Shown: positions 1-6,565, counted from the first letter of the stretch. The stretch is DNA of 24,713 nt from an uncultured Bacteroides sp. (GCA_900556625.1 USPQ01000039.1:1-24713), one strand, 5' to 3'. Notes: generated by a model from the letters alone, not told the origin. Numbers and translations are program-made.

Positions 1-2
1 TC

Positions 3-332
3 AACTGCCCGGAGTTCACAAGTCTGTGTCCTATTACCGGACAGCCGGACTTTGCGGAAATACGTATCAGCTACATTCCCGATATAAAAATGGTAGAAAG
101 CAAGAGCTTGAAACTCTATCTTTTCAGTTTCCGTAATCATGGAGCCTTTCATGAAGATTGTGTGAATATTATAATGAAAGATTTGATAAAGTTGATGAAT
201 CCCAAATACATTGAAGTAACCGGAATCTTTACTCCACGTGGTGGTATTTCCATTTATCCGTATGCTAATTACGGTCGTCCGGGAACAAAGTTCGAACAGA
301 TGGCGGAACATCGTTTGATGAATCGGGAGTAA
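3..332 (+). CDS. queF: NADPH-dependent 7-cyano-7-deazaguanine reductase QueF, 3' part
   Basis: The gene enters from the left edge; its start lies outside the window and the frame is open from base 3. QueF reduces the nitrile of preQ0 to the amine preQ1 with NADPH, a cytoplasmic step of queuosine tRNA modification. The translation before the first internal Met contains SLCPITGQPDF. This carries the catalytic Cys that forms the thioimide with preQ0 and, seven residues on, the conserved Asp. Downstream, FHED supplies the conserved His-Glu pair that binds substrate, followed by the family-typical PRGGISIYPYANYG. The short unimodular type is about 150-165 residues, so roughly the last two thirds are here. 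The first Met inside the window (base 90) lies after the catalytic Cys and cannot be the true start. Identification is secure from the motifs. Confidence 0.95.
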   Translation, partial: NCPEFTSLCPITGQPDFAEIRISYIPDIKMVESKSLKLYLFSFRNHGAFHEDCVNIIMKDLIKLMNPKYIEVTGIFTPRGGISIYPYANYGRPGTKFEQMAEHRLMNRE

Positions 333-390
333 CTGATAAATTGTATTTGGAAGAAAAAGGGAGATAAATGATATTTCCCTTTATTACAAC

Positions 391-531
391 TTATTGGGGA
401 AGCTTTTTTAGTAATTCCAAAGTGCTGGGTTCGATAGTCTTGTCCATGTCTGCATTGGATATGTCTATATCCCAAAACAAGTGGTGGGATAGTTTTGATA
501 TGTAATCCTTGCTTTCTTGCATATTATCCAT
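391..531 (-). CDS. small 46-residue protein, possibly a shortened DUF6922-like protein
   Basis: A complete small reading frame on the minus strand, ATG at 531 and TAA at 391-393, coding for 46 residues. It lies convergent to queF and upstream of rlmH on the opposite side. The middle of the protein reads SHHLFWDIDISNADMDK. As I recall, this resembles the HLFWDxDxxxLDxxK opening of DUF6922-type domains, small proteins often beside nucleotidyltransferase or toxin-antitoxin genes in Bacteroidetes. The usual continuation (hydrophobic IIxRVLEYG-like stretch) is missing: after the motif comes a short acidic and lysine-rich tail. It may therefore be a degraded or shortened relative. Composition is sensible for a protein (amphipathic, no cysteine). 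No partner gene is adjacent. The coding call is moderate; the family link rests on one motif. Confidence 0.45.
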   Translation of the reverse strand: MDNMQESKDYISKLSHHLFWDIDISNADMDKTIEPSTLELLKKLPQ

Positions 532-608
532 TATATTCTTTACAAAGAAACTGTTTTATTTGAAATCAGCCAAACAGATTGACTCTTTTAATATGACAGG
601 CTATGTTT

Positions 609-1082
609 TTATTCGTGATGATACGGCCCTCCATTCAATATAGTCATAGCTCGATAAATCTGCTCCACGAATATCAGCCGGATCATCTGATGCGAGAAAG
701 TCATCTTTGACATTGAAATCTTTTCGTGTGCCGCTTGATATACTTTTTCCGAAAAGCCATACGGTCCTCCGATAATGAAAACCAGTCGTTTATTCACCGT
801 ATTCATTTTCCGTTTCATATAATCGGCAAATTCAAGGGAACGCATCTCTTTCCCGTGCTCATCCAATAACACCACCACATCACCCGGTTGAAGGGCTTTC
901 AGAATCAGCTCCCCTTCCTTTTCTTTCTGCACCTCCATCGAAAGACTTTTTGTATTTTTCAGTTCGGGGATCACTTCCATATCAAAAGTGATATAACGTT
1001 TCGTACGCTGTATATAGTCGTTGATAGCTGTAATATAATGCTGCTCTACGGTTCGTCCTACGACGAGCAAGGTTGTTTTCAT
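609..1082 (-). CDS. rlmH: 23S rRNA (pseudouridine1915-N3)-methyltransferase RlmH
   Basis: RlmH is a small SPOUT methyltransferase that puts a methyl group on N3 of pseudouridine 1915 in helix 69 of 23S rRNA, on assembled 70S ribosomes. I chose the Met at 1082, giving 157 residues, the usual family length. The frame extends upstream to 1139, but the extra 19 residues would cover the promoter and are atypical. Visible motifs are LLDEHG (about 72-77), the SAM-binding loop IGGPYGF (about 104-110), and the C-terminal block with TFSHQMIRLIFVEQIYRA ending in PYHHE, which matches the family's knot and its conserved C-terminal His residues. It is transcribed away from the DUF4783-nadC pair and its promoter (1108-1140) is interleaved with theirs. 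Confidence 0.96.
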   Translation of the reverse strand: MKTTLLVVGRTVEQHYITAINDYIQRTKRYITFDMEVIPELKNTKSLSMEVQKEKEGELILKALQPGDVVVLLDEHGKEMRSLEFADYMKRKMNTVNKRLVFIIGGPYGFSEKVYQAAHEKISMSKMTFSHQMIRLIFVEQIYRAMTILNGGPYHHE

Positions 1083-1107
1083 ATCTTTGCAATTGTATTT
1101 AATTGCA

Positions 1108-1140
1108 CAAAAATAGGCATTTTTTATGTTATTCTGCAAT
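1108..1140 (-). promoter_or_regulatory. predicted promoter for rlmH
   Basis: On the minus strand, TATTTTTG (plus 1108-1115) fits the Bacteroidetes -7 element TAnnTTTG. ATTG (plus 1137-1140) matches three of four bases of the -33 element TTTG, with a 21-base spacer. The -7 lies about 26 bases upstream of the chosen rlmH ATG, which supports that start over the longer frame. Confidence 0.6.
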
Positions 1141-1155
1141 TAATGCTTACCTTTG
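1125..1155 (+). promoter_or_regulatory. predicted promoter for the DUF4783-nadC pair
   Basis: TACCTTTG at 1148-1155 fits TAnnTTTG. TATG at 1125-1128 matches three of four bases of the -33 element with a 19-base spacer. The leader to the ATG at 1211 would be roughly 50 bases. The -33 falls inside the spacer of the divergent rlmH promoter, so the two should compete for polymerase. Confidence 0.55.
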
Positions 1156-1210
1156 CCTATCATTAGTTGAAAGTTTAAGTCTTTAAACTACAACTTAAAA
1201 GCTTGTATTT

Positions 1211-1603
1211 ATGAAAAAACGAGTGCTCGTAGGAATGGCCGCTTTGCTTCTTTCCTTCTCGTTGCTAATGGCGCAGGAGATACCGGCAGGAGTGATTACG
1301 GCATTTAAAAGAGGAAGCTCACAAGAGCTGAGTAAGTATATGGGGGACAAGGTAAACCTGGTGCTCCAAGGTAGCTCGACAAACGTTGACAAACAGAAAG
1401 CGACCGCTGTGATGCAAGACTTCTTCACGAAGAATAAAGTCAATGGGTTTACAGTGAACCATCAGGGAAAGCGGGACGAGTCAAGTTTCGTTATCGGTAC
1501 GTTGGCCACAACGAACGGAAACTTTCGTGTGAACTGCTTTCTGAAAAAAGTACAGGATAAATGTTTAATACACCAAATAAGAATTGACAAAATCAATGAA
1601 TAA
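1211..1603 (+). CDS. exported DUF4783 protein
   Basis: This encodes a 130-residue protein with a clear signal peptide: MKKR, a hydrophobic stretch ALLLSFSLLMA, and likely cleavage just before QEIPAG. The mature part is about 110 residues. It reads as an alpha/beta fold with conserved-looking features: FKRGSSQELSKYMGDKVNL, an FFTKNK helix, and FVIGTLAT...GNFRVNCFLKK. These match my memory of the DUF4783 family, small periplasmic proteins of the NTF2-like type found in Bacteroidetes. No catalytic residues are evident and no function is established. The gene overlaps nadC by 8 bases (1596-1603), so the two are likely co-translated. The pairing may be fortuitous, since NadC is a cytoplasmic enzyme and this protein is exported. 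Confidence 0.85.
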   Translation: MKKRVLVGMAALLLSFSLLMAQEIPAGVITAFKRGSSQELSKYMGDKVNLVLQGSSTNVDKQKATAVMQDFFTKNKVNGFTVNHQGKRDESSFVIGTLATTNGNFRVNCFLKKVQDKCLIHQIRIDKINE

Positions 1604-2444
1604 GGAAAAAGAACTGATCGACAAACTGATCGATCTTGCTTTTGCAGAAGATATAGGTGATGGTGACCATACCACCCTGTCATGTATTCCCGCTACGGCA
1701 ATGGGAAAATCAAAATTGCTTATCAAGGAAGTCGGTGTGCTGGCCGGTATCGAAGTGGCTAAAGAAATCTTCAATCGTTTCGACCCGACGATGAAAGTCG
1801 AAGTGTTTATCAATGACGGTGCGGAGGTGAAGCCGGGTGATGTGGCAATGGTGGTGGAAGGTAAGGTGCAGTCTTTGCTTCAAACCGAACGCCTGATGTT
1901 GAACGTGATGCAGCGCATGAGCGGTATCGCGACCATGACACGCAAATATGCGAAGAAACTTGAAGGCACTCATACCCGCGTATTGGATACCCGTAAGACA
2001 ACTCCCGGTATGCGTATCCTTGAAAAGATGGCAGTAAAGATTGGCGGTGGCGTAAATCATCGTATCGGGTTGTTCGACATGATTCTGTTGAAAGACAATC
2101 ATGTGGATTTTGCCGGAGGTATCGACAAGGCCATCACCCGTGCCAAAGAATACTGCAAGGAAAAAGGTAAAGAACTGAAGATAGAAATAGAAGTCCGCAA
2201 CTTCGACGAACTGCAACAAGTGCTTGATTTAGGTGGTGTAGACCGTATCATGTTCGACAACTTCACTCCCGAAATGACTAAAAAGGCAGTAGAAATGGTG
2301 GCTGGCAAGTATGAAACCGAATCTTCCGGCGGTATCACCTTTGATACTCTTCGTGATTATGCCGAATGTGGCGTTGACTTTATCTCCGTCGGGGCTTTGA
2401 CGCATTCCGTGAAAGGACTGGACATGAGCTTCAAAGCGTGCTGA
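1596..2444 (+). CDS. nadC: nicotinate-nucleotide pyrophosphorylase (carboxylating), quinolinate phosphoribosyltransferase
   Basis: NadC joins quinolinate and PRPP to give nicotinate mononucleotide, CO2 and pyrophosphate, the entry point of de novo NAD synthesis in the cytoplasm. The product is 282 residues, normal for the family (about 275-300). Visible motifs are TERLMLNVMQRMSGIAT (about 97-113), RVLDTRKTTPGMR (128-140) for PRPP and quinolinate binding, KIGGGVNHRIGLFDMILLKDNH (148-169) carrying the conserved His-Arg and Lys, and the C-terminal phosphate region IMFDNF...SSGGI...VDFISVGALTHS. I chose the ATG at 1596, which overlaps the upstream stop (AATGAATAA) and suggests translational coupling. 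An ATG four codons earlier (1584) is possible. A long hairpin element follows directly after the stop. Confidence 0.97.
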   Translation: MNKEKELIDKLIDLAFAEDIGDGDHTTLSCIPATAMGKSKLLIKEVGVLAGIEVAKEIFNRFDPTMKVEVFINDGAEVKPGDVAMVVEGKVQSLLQTERLMLNVMQRMSGIATMTRKYAKKLEGTHTRVLDTRKTTPGMRILEKMAVKIGGGVNHRIGLFDMILLKDNHVDFAGGIDKAITRAKEYCKEKGKELKIEIEVRNFDELQQVLDLGGVDRIMFDNFTPEMTKKAVEMVAGKYETESSGGITFDTLRDYAECGVDFISVGALTHSVKGLDMSFKAC

Positions 2445-2449
2445 TTTTT

Positions 2450-2551
2450 TTCACCACAGAGGACACAGAGTACACAGAGGATTTAAACTTACTTTATAGG
2501 AAGAATTTCCTATCATTATTCCTCTGTGTACTCTGTGTCCTCTGTGGTGAA
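2450..2551. repeat. long perfect palindromic intergenic element
   Basis: Bases 2450-2481 and 2520-2551 are exact reverse complements (32-base arms, 38-base spacer). The ends read TTCACCACAGA and TCTGTGGTGAA. The left arm is made of three 9-base units in tandem: CACAGAGGA, CACAGAGTA, CACAGAGGA (2455-2481). The spacer holds a small hairpin of its own (TAGGAA-GAAT-TTCCTA). The element begins 5 bases after the nadC stop codon, after a run of T. It can act as a terminator for nadC, but the arms are far longer than a terminator needs. A relative lies at 6412-6507. Confidence 0.9.
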
Positions 2552-2600
2552 TCTGTTTAACTTCTTTTAGCAATATCCATTGCAGCATTCCTCAAATTCT

Positions 2601-2625
2601 TGCGTCTAATGAGTAAAACGACGCA
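2601..2625. promoter_or_regulatory. short inverted repeat upstream of the sigma factor
   Basis: TGCGTC at 2601-2606 and GACGCA at 2620-2625 are reverse complements, 13 bases apart, within 30-50 bases of the sigma factor start. I found no TAnnTTTG box here, so the sigma factor may read its own promoter, as ECF factors often do. Whether this repeat is an operator, an ECF promoter part or a small leader hairpin cannot be told from the sequence. Confidence 0.3.
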
Positions 2626-2652
2626 GACATACGTCCGATTTTAAAAAGGTAA

Positions 2653-3210
2653 TTGACTTTGGAAAACGAGATAGAACTGATAAAGGGCTGTCGGGCAGGA
2701 AAGGATTCAGCCCGAAAGGAACTTTACACCCTCTATTCCAAACAAATGCTGGCGGTATGTTTCCGCTATACGGGTGATATGGATGTGGCGCACGATGTAC
2801 TGCATGACGGTTTCATCAAGATTTTTACCAATTTCTCCTTTCGGGGCGAGTCTTCGCTCTGTACATGGATAAGCCGAGTGATGGTGACTCAAGCACTTGA
2901 TTACCTGCGGCGGGAGAAACGGGTAAATCAGTTGGTGGTGCATGAAGAGCAACTTCCCGATATCCCCGATATATCAGATTCGGGAGGAGGGGCAGGCATT
3001 TCCGAAGAGCAATTGATGACATTTGTTGCCGAATTGCCGGATGGTTGTCGAACCGTTTTCAACCTTTATGTGTTTGAAGAGAAGTCACACAAGGAGATAG
3101 CCAAGCTGCTTCATATTAAAGAGCATTCGTCTACTTCGCAGTTACACCGGGCCAAATATTTGTTAGCAAAAAGAATTAAAGAGTATAGGAACCATGAAGA
3201 AAGAAAATGA
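2653..3210 (+). CDS. ECF-type RNA polymerase sigma factor (sigma-70 family)
   Basis: This is an alternative sigma factor of 185 residues, in the normal ECF range. Region 2 covers about residues 25-90, including YTGDMDVAHDVLHDGFIKIFTNF and the -10-binding part STSWISRV-like CTWISRVMVTQALDYLRR. An acidic, glycine-rich linker follows (about 95-115). Region 4 covers about 120-175, with LPDGCRTVFNLYVFEEKSH, the helix-turn-helix KEIAKLLHIKEHSSTSQLHRAK and a basic end. There is no ATG in a plausible place: an in-frame TAA sits at 2650-2652, so translation must begin at TTG 2653 or TTG 2659. The 17-base overlap with the next gene suggests coupling to the anti-sigma-like protein. It probably controls its own operon and perhaps envelope genes elsewhere (inference). 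Confidence 0.93.
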   Translation: MTLENEIELIKGCRAGKDSARKELYTLYSKQMLAVCFRYTGDMDVAHDVLHDGFIKIFTNFSFRGESSLCTWISRVMVTQALDYLRREKRVNQLVVHEEQLPDIPDISDSGGGAGISEEQLMTFVAELPDGCRTVFNLYVFEEKSHKEIAKLLHIKEHSSTSQLHRAKYLLAKRIKEYRNHEERK

Positions 3211-4243
3211 TGAAATAACCGATCTGTTTCGCGCACGTCTCGCCGATACCGGGATGAATGTACGGGATGGTTTTTGGGAAGAGCTTTCGCAGGATATTCC
3301 TGTGGCTTGTCAACATCGTCGTCGGCTCCTGCTCTTCCGTGTGGCGGCTGCGGCGTCCGTACTGCTTGTTCTGGCAGCTTCGTCGGCCACTTTCCTGTAT
3401 TTCTCACCTAAAGAAGAGATGGAGGAAGCGTTTACCAAGATAGCCGCGACGAATGGAGGGCAGATGGATGGAGACGGGATACGTGTCAATCAACTGCCGC
3501 TGCCGGTAGAACCGGTATTGCAGAAACCGGCTCCTCAGTCGTTCGGAATGTTGTCGCAATATACGGAAGATGAGGACTCGCTTGCCTTTACTTTCTCGAT
3601 GTCGTTCTCTTTCTCGTCCACGGCTACAGGGCATGAGCGCCCTTACGGTAACGAACGCCATAGTGGTTATTGGCAGGCAGCGAATGGAAATACGGAAACT
3701 TCTGTCGGCCGGGAGGAAGAACGGGCGGATTTACCTGTGACTTCGGAGAAAATAATGAAGAAACGTTGCTGGGCTGTGAAAGCTCAAGTAGGCATGGCGC
3801 TTCCGGCAGAGGACGGTACTTACAAGATACCTGTTTCCGCAGGAGTAACAGTAGAACGAAAGTTGAACGACTATCTGGGGATAGAAACCGGACTGCTTTA
3901 TTCAAATCTTCGTTCGGCCGGACAGCATTTACATTATCTGGGTATACCCGTGCGGGTAAACGTGACACTGGTAGATACGAAGAAAGTAGACCTTTATGCT
4001 ACCGTAGGCGGAGTGGCGGATAAATGTATAGCCGGTGCGTCGGATAACAGTTTTAAGGAAGAACCTGTCCAATTGGCGGTAACTGCCGGTATTGGAATCA
4101 ATTATAAGATTAATGACCGGCTTGCGGTTTTTGCCGAGCCCGGTGTTTCGCATCATTTCAGTACCGATTCGAAACTGGCTACGGTACGCACGAAGCGGCC
4201 GACTAACTTTAACTTGCTCTGCGGACTTCGCATGACGTATTAA
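3194..4243 (+). CDS. anti-sigma-like membrane protein with C-terminal outer-membrane beta-barrel-like domain
   Basis: A 349-residue protein starting inside the sigma factor gene. Residues 1-40 are charged and cytoplasmic in character (ITDLFRARLADTGMNVRDGFWEEL). The DGFW-EEL segment resembles the N-termini of Bacteroides anti-sigma proteins. A single membrane segment lies at about 46-70 after the basic HRRR. Residues 75-185 are a low-complexity periplasmic stretch rich in Ser, Glu and Pro. From about 190 to the end the sequence has repeated amphipathic beta strands with turn motifs (KLNDYLGIETGLLYS, KINDRLAVFAEPGVSHHF) and ends NLLCGLRMTY, with the terminal aromatic residue usual for outer-membrane barrels. 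It fits an OMP beta-barrel family domain (PF13568-like). Role as membrane-bound sigma regulator is inferred from position and layout; the combination of a cytoplasmic-membrane anchor and a barrel-like end is odd. Confidence 0.7.
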   Translation: MKKENDEITDLFRARLADTGMNVRDGFWEELSQDIPVACQHRRRLLLFRVAAAASVLLVLAASSATFLYFSPKEEMEEAFTKIAATNGGQMDGDGIRVNQLPLPVEPVLQKPAPQSFGMLSQYTEDEDSLAFTFSMSFSFSSTATGHERPYGNERHSGYWQAANGNTETSVGREEERADLPVTSEKIMKKRCWAVKAQVGMALPAEDGTYKIPVSAGVTVERKLNDYLGIETGLLYSNLRSAGQHLHYLGIPVRVNVTLVDTKKVDLYATVGGVADKCIAGASDNSFKEEPVQLAVTAGIGINYKINDRLAVFAEPGVSHHFSTDSKLATVRTKRPTNFNLLCGLRMTY

Positions 4244-4248
4244 CCCTT

Positions 4249-4779
4249 ATGAAAATGAAAAAAACACTATTAATGCTGTGGATGGCTGTTTGCCTGATTG
4301 TATCTTTTGCGGGATGCAGCAGCGAAGAAATGGATTATAACAATCCGGATGTTGATCTCTTTGTGAAACAATTGAAGGCGGGTACATATAAAATGAAGAA
4401 TGATAAAGGAGTGGTGGAAGTGCCTCATTTCATGGAGGAGGATATTCCCGAACTTTTGAAATATGCGGAAGATCTGACAATTATTCCTTCGTTCCCGTCG
4501 GTCTATAATACGAACAATGGTAAGATCCGTTTGGGTGAGTGTATGCTTTGGGTGATTGAGTATATCCGTCAAGGTACACCTCCGTCGTTAGGCTGCAAGA
4601 TGGTGCTGGCAAATGCTGAAAATTATGAGGCCATCTATTTCCTGACCGATGAGGAAGTGCTCGATGCAGCTGCCTGTTACCGTAGCTGGTGGGAGGAACG
4701 GCAATATCCTAAAACCCGGTGGACGATTGACCCGTGTCACGATGAGCCACTTTGTGGAACAGGCTATCGTTGGTGGTAA
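4249..4779 (+). CDS. lipoprotein, probably DUF4943 family
   Basis: A 176-residue lipoprotein starting 5 bases after the preceding stop, in the sigma-factor operon. The signal peptide ends in the lipobox FAGC, with acylated Cys at 23 (22 if the alternative Met at codon 3 is used, MKKTLLMLW, more typical). Ser-Ser-Glu-Glu follows the Cys; acidic residues right after the Cys are known to direct Bacteroidetes lipoproteins to the cell surface, so surface display is plausible. The mature part has helical stretches (PDVDLFVKQLKAGTYKM, HFMEEDIPELLKYAED), a phrase on short loops (FPSVYNTNNGKIRLGECMLW), and two pairs of cysteines near the C-terminus (CHDEPLC). It resembles proteins I recall as DUF4943; function unknown. 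Confidence 0.75.
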   Translation: MKMKKTLLMLWMAVCLIVSFAGCSSEEMDYNNPDVDLFVKQLKAGTYKMKNDKGVVEVPHFMEEDIPELLKYAEDLTIIPSFPSVYNTNNGKIRLGECMLWVIEYIRQGTPPSLGCKMVLANAENYEAIYFLTDEEVLDAAACYRSWWEERQYPKTRWTIDPCHDEPLCGTGYRWW

Positions 4780-4817
4780 AAAGGAGAGAGCCTTCGGAAG
4801 ATAAAAAACAATAAAAA

Positions 4818-5423
4818 ATGAGGAAACGTTTATTTATATCGGCAGTCTCACTGCTGCTGACAGGGGTATGCTATGCCCAATGGTCTGCGCAAGATTCGCT
4901 CAAACTGCAAAAGTTGTTGGAGGGCAGTGAAGAACTGAAGCTGAATCCGAAGGCGGTCAAGCAGATTGATTTCGGTGGTGCGGTGGGTACTCCCCGTATG
5001 TCGGAGGAAAAGCGTTGGATGTTGCCCGATGAGTCGCTTCCCGAAGCACTGCCTAAACCGAAAGTTGTGTTGACTCTTATGCCGTATAAGGCAAATACCC
5101 GCTATAACTGGGATCCTGTTTATCAGAAAAAGATCAGAGTGAACAAGAATACATGGCGGGGAGATTCTTTCTACGAACTGTGTCGGCAGAGATTCTATAC
5201 GAACCGGACACGTAGCCGGAAAGCGAATGAAATACGGATAGGGGAGGATGTCTCAGTTTGTGGCGGAACTATTAGCGGGCTTGATTTGATGGCTGCCTTT
5301 ACGAAAGAATTCTGGAACAAAACTGGAAGAGATAACCGTATCCGCACGTTAGAAGTGTTGAAAACTTACGGAGATTCAACTACCGTGTTGATAAATAAAC
5401 CTATCGAACAGATTACCCGGTAA
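4818..5423 (+). CDS. exported protein of unknown function, probably DUF4858 family
   Basis: A 201-residue protein, 38 bases after the lipoprotein gene and likely the last gene of the sigma-factor operon. The signal peptide (MRKRLFISAVSLLLTGVCYAQ) has a clean AXA-like cleavage at CYA/Q, so it is exported to the periplasm or beyond without a lipid anchor. The mature protein starts with a helical, leucine-rich part (SLKLQKLLEGSEELKLN), then a basic and proline-rich middle (LPEALPKPKVVLTLMPYKANTRYNWDPVYQKKIRVN). The C-terminal part contains SGLDLMAAFTKEFWNKTGRD. No enzyme motif is visible. It resembles the DUF4858 family as I remember it, which occurs next to such sigma-factor genes in Bacteroides. 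Probable target or partner of the system (inference). Confidence 0.7.
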   Translation: MRKRLFISAVSLLLTGVCYAQWSAQDSLKLQKLLEGSEELKLNPKAVKQIDFGGAVGTPRMSEEKRWMLPDESLPEALPKPKVVLTLMPYKANTRYNWDPVYQKKIRVNKNTWRGDSFYELCRQRFYTNRTRSRKANEIRIGEDVSVCGGTISGLDLMAAFTKEFWNKTGRDNRIRTLEVLKTYGDSTTVLINKPIEQITR

Positions 5424-5458
5424 AATCGTTATATAAATGTATTGATACATTATTTATT

Positions 5459-6394
5459 ATGAACAGAATAACTTCTCTTCTAGGGATCCGGTATCCCATT
5501 ATTCAAGGTGGTATGGTTTGGTGTAGCGGTTGGCGACTGGCTTCCGCAGTGAGTAACGCGGGTGGCTTAGGACTGATCGGTGCCGGTTCAATGCATCCGG
5601 AGACTTTGCGCGAGCATATCCGTAAATGCCGTGTGGCAACGAAGTTTCCTTTTGGGGTGAACATTCCTTTGATGTATCCTCAGATAGAAGAAATAATGAA
5701 TATTGTGGTGGAGGAAGGAGTAAAGATTGTCTTTACTTCTGCAGGAAACCCGAAAACGTGGACAGGATGGCTGAAAGAACGTGGCATTACGGTGATTCAT
5801 GTCGTTTCTTCTTCCCGTTTTGCAGTGAAATGTGAGGAAGCGGGAGTGGATGCGGTAGTTGCCGAAGGTTTTGAAGCCGGCGGGCACAATGGACGTGAGG
5901 AAACAACGACTTTTTGTCTGATTCCGGCCGTGCGTGAAGCTACTACATTGCCGTTGATTGCGGCAGGCGGTATCGGTACGGGTGAAGGTATTCTAGCAGC
6001 TATGGTGTTGGGAGCCGAAGGGGTGCAGATCGGAACCCGTTTTGCCCTGACGGAAGAAAGCTCTGCCAGTCCGGTATTCAAAGACTATTGTTTGAGTTTG
6101 GGTGAAGGAGACACGAAATTGCTGTTGAAGAAACTGGCTCCGACACGTTTGGTGAAGAATGCTTTTCGTGAAGCTGTGGAGAAAGCGGAGGATAGTGGTG
6201 CTACTCCCGAAGAATTAAGAATTTTGCTCGGACGCGGTCGTGCCAAGAAAGGCATATTCGAAGGTGATTTGGAAGAGGGTGAGCTGGAGATCGGTCAAGT
6301 ATCCGCCATTATATCCCGCAGACAGTCAGTATCGGAAGTCATGACGGAATTGGTGGAGGCTTGGCAACGGGCGGCGGAGAAGAAATATTTCTAG
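5459..6394 (+). CDS. FMN-dependent NAD(P)H oxidoreductase, nitronate monooxygenase / enoyl-ACP reductase II (FabK) family
   Basis: A 311-residue TIM-barrel flavoenzyme of the 2-nitropropane dioxygenase family (PF03060). Features in order: an N-terminal substrate and FMN region YPIIQGGMVW (12-21); SNAGGLGLIGAGSM (32-45); FGVNIPL (65-71); the phosphate-binding segment with VVAEGFEAGGHNG (133-145), whose His143 matches the family's catalytic His; LIAAGGIGTGEG (166-177); and VQIGTRFALT (189-198) for FMN phosphate. A charged C-terminal extension (residues 225-311) follows. Family members either oxidise alkyl nitronates or reduce enoyl-ACP, and sequence alone does not settle which; FabK-like proteins share this length and GGHNG motif. 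It is 35 bases downstream of the sigma operon with a small palindrome (5437-5450) between, and could be read separately. Confidence 0.85.
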   Translation: MNRITSLLGIRYPIIQGGMVWCSGWRLASAVSNAGGLGLIGAGSMHPETLREHIRKCRVATKFPFGVNIPLMYPQIEEIMNIVVEEGVKIVFTSAGNPKTWTGWLKERGITVIHVVSSSRFAVKCEEAGVDAVVAEGFEAGGHNGREETTTFCLIPAVREATTLPLIAAGGIGTGEGILAAMVLGAEGVQIGTRFALTEESSASPVFKDYCLSLGEGDTKLLLKKLAPTRLVKNAFREAVEKAEDSGATPEELRILLGRGRAKKGIFEGDLEEGELEIGQVSAIISRRQSVSEVMTELVEAWQRAAEKKYF

Positions 6395-6411
6395 TAAAGG
6401 CTGTATCATAA

Positions 6412-6507
6412 TTCACCACAGATTTACACGGATTTTCTCAGATTAGATTTTAATATATCAATAATCAATATCTATTATCCGTGTAAATCCGTGTAATCTG
6501 TGGTGAA
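6412..6507. repeat. second palindromic intergenic element, related to the one at 2450-2551
   Basis: Arms 6412-6435 and 6485-6507 are reverse complements except for one extra T in the left arm. The outer ends are again TTCACCACAGA and TCTGTGGTGAA. The arms carry repeated units of 9-10 bases of the form CACRGATTA (for example CACAGATTT and ACACGGATT on the left; the right arm read backwards gives three such units). The spacer of about 50 bases is AT-rich. It starts 17 bases after the oxidoreductase stop codon and could act as its terminator. Confidence 0.85.
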
Positions 6508-6565
6508 AATGAGCGTTAAGGCAGGATGCTGTAGGCTGAGATGAAATGAATGCCGGAGTGGTTGG

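Noticed and set aside
609..1139. Longer rlmH start at 1139
   Set aside because: It would add 19 untypical residues and place the start codon upstream of the likely promoter -7 element.
1710..2219. 169-codon frame on the minus strand inside nadC
   Set aside because: It lies opposite a secure gene, has a His- and Phe-rich composition typical of antisense frames, and no start signal.
2450..2551. Invertible promoter segment bounded by inverted repeats
   Set aside because: The arms are only 38 bases apart, the spacer has no promoter boxes directed at either neighbour, and there is no recombinase in the window.
5437..5450. Palindrome ATGTATTGATACAT before the oxidoreductase as an operator
   Set aside because: Short and AT-rich in an AT-rich gap; expected by chance and no regulator is linked to it.
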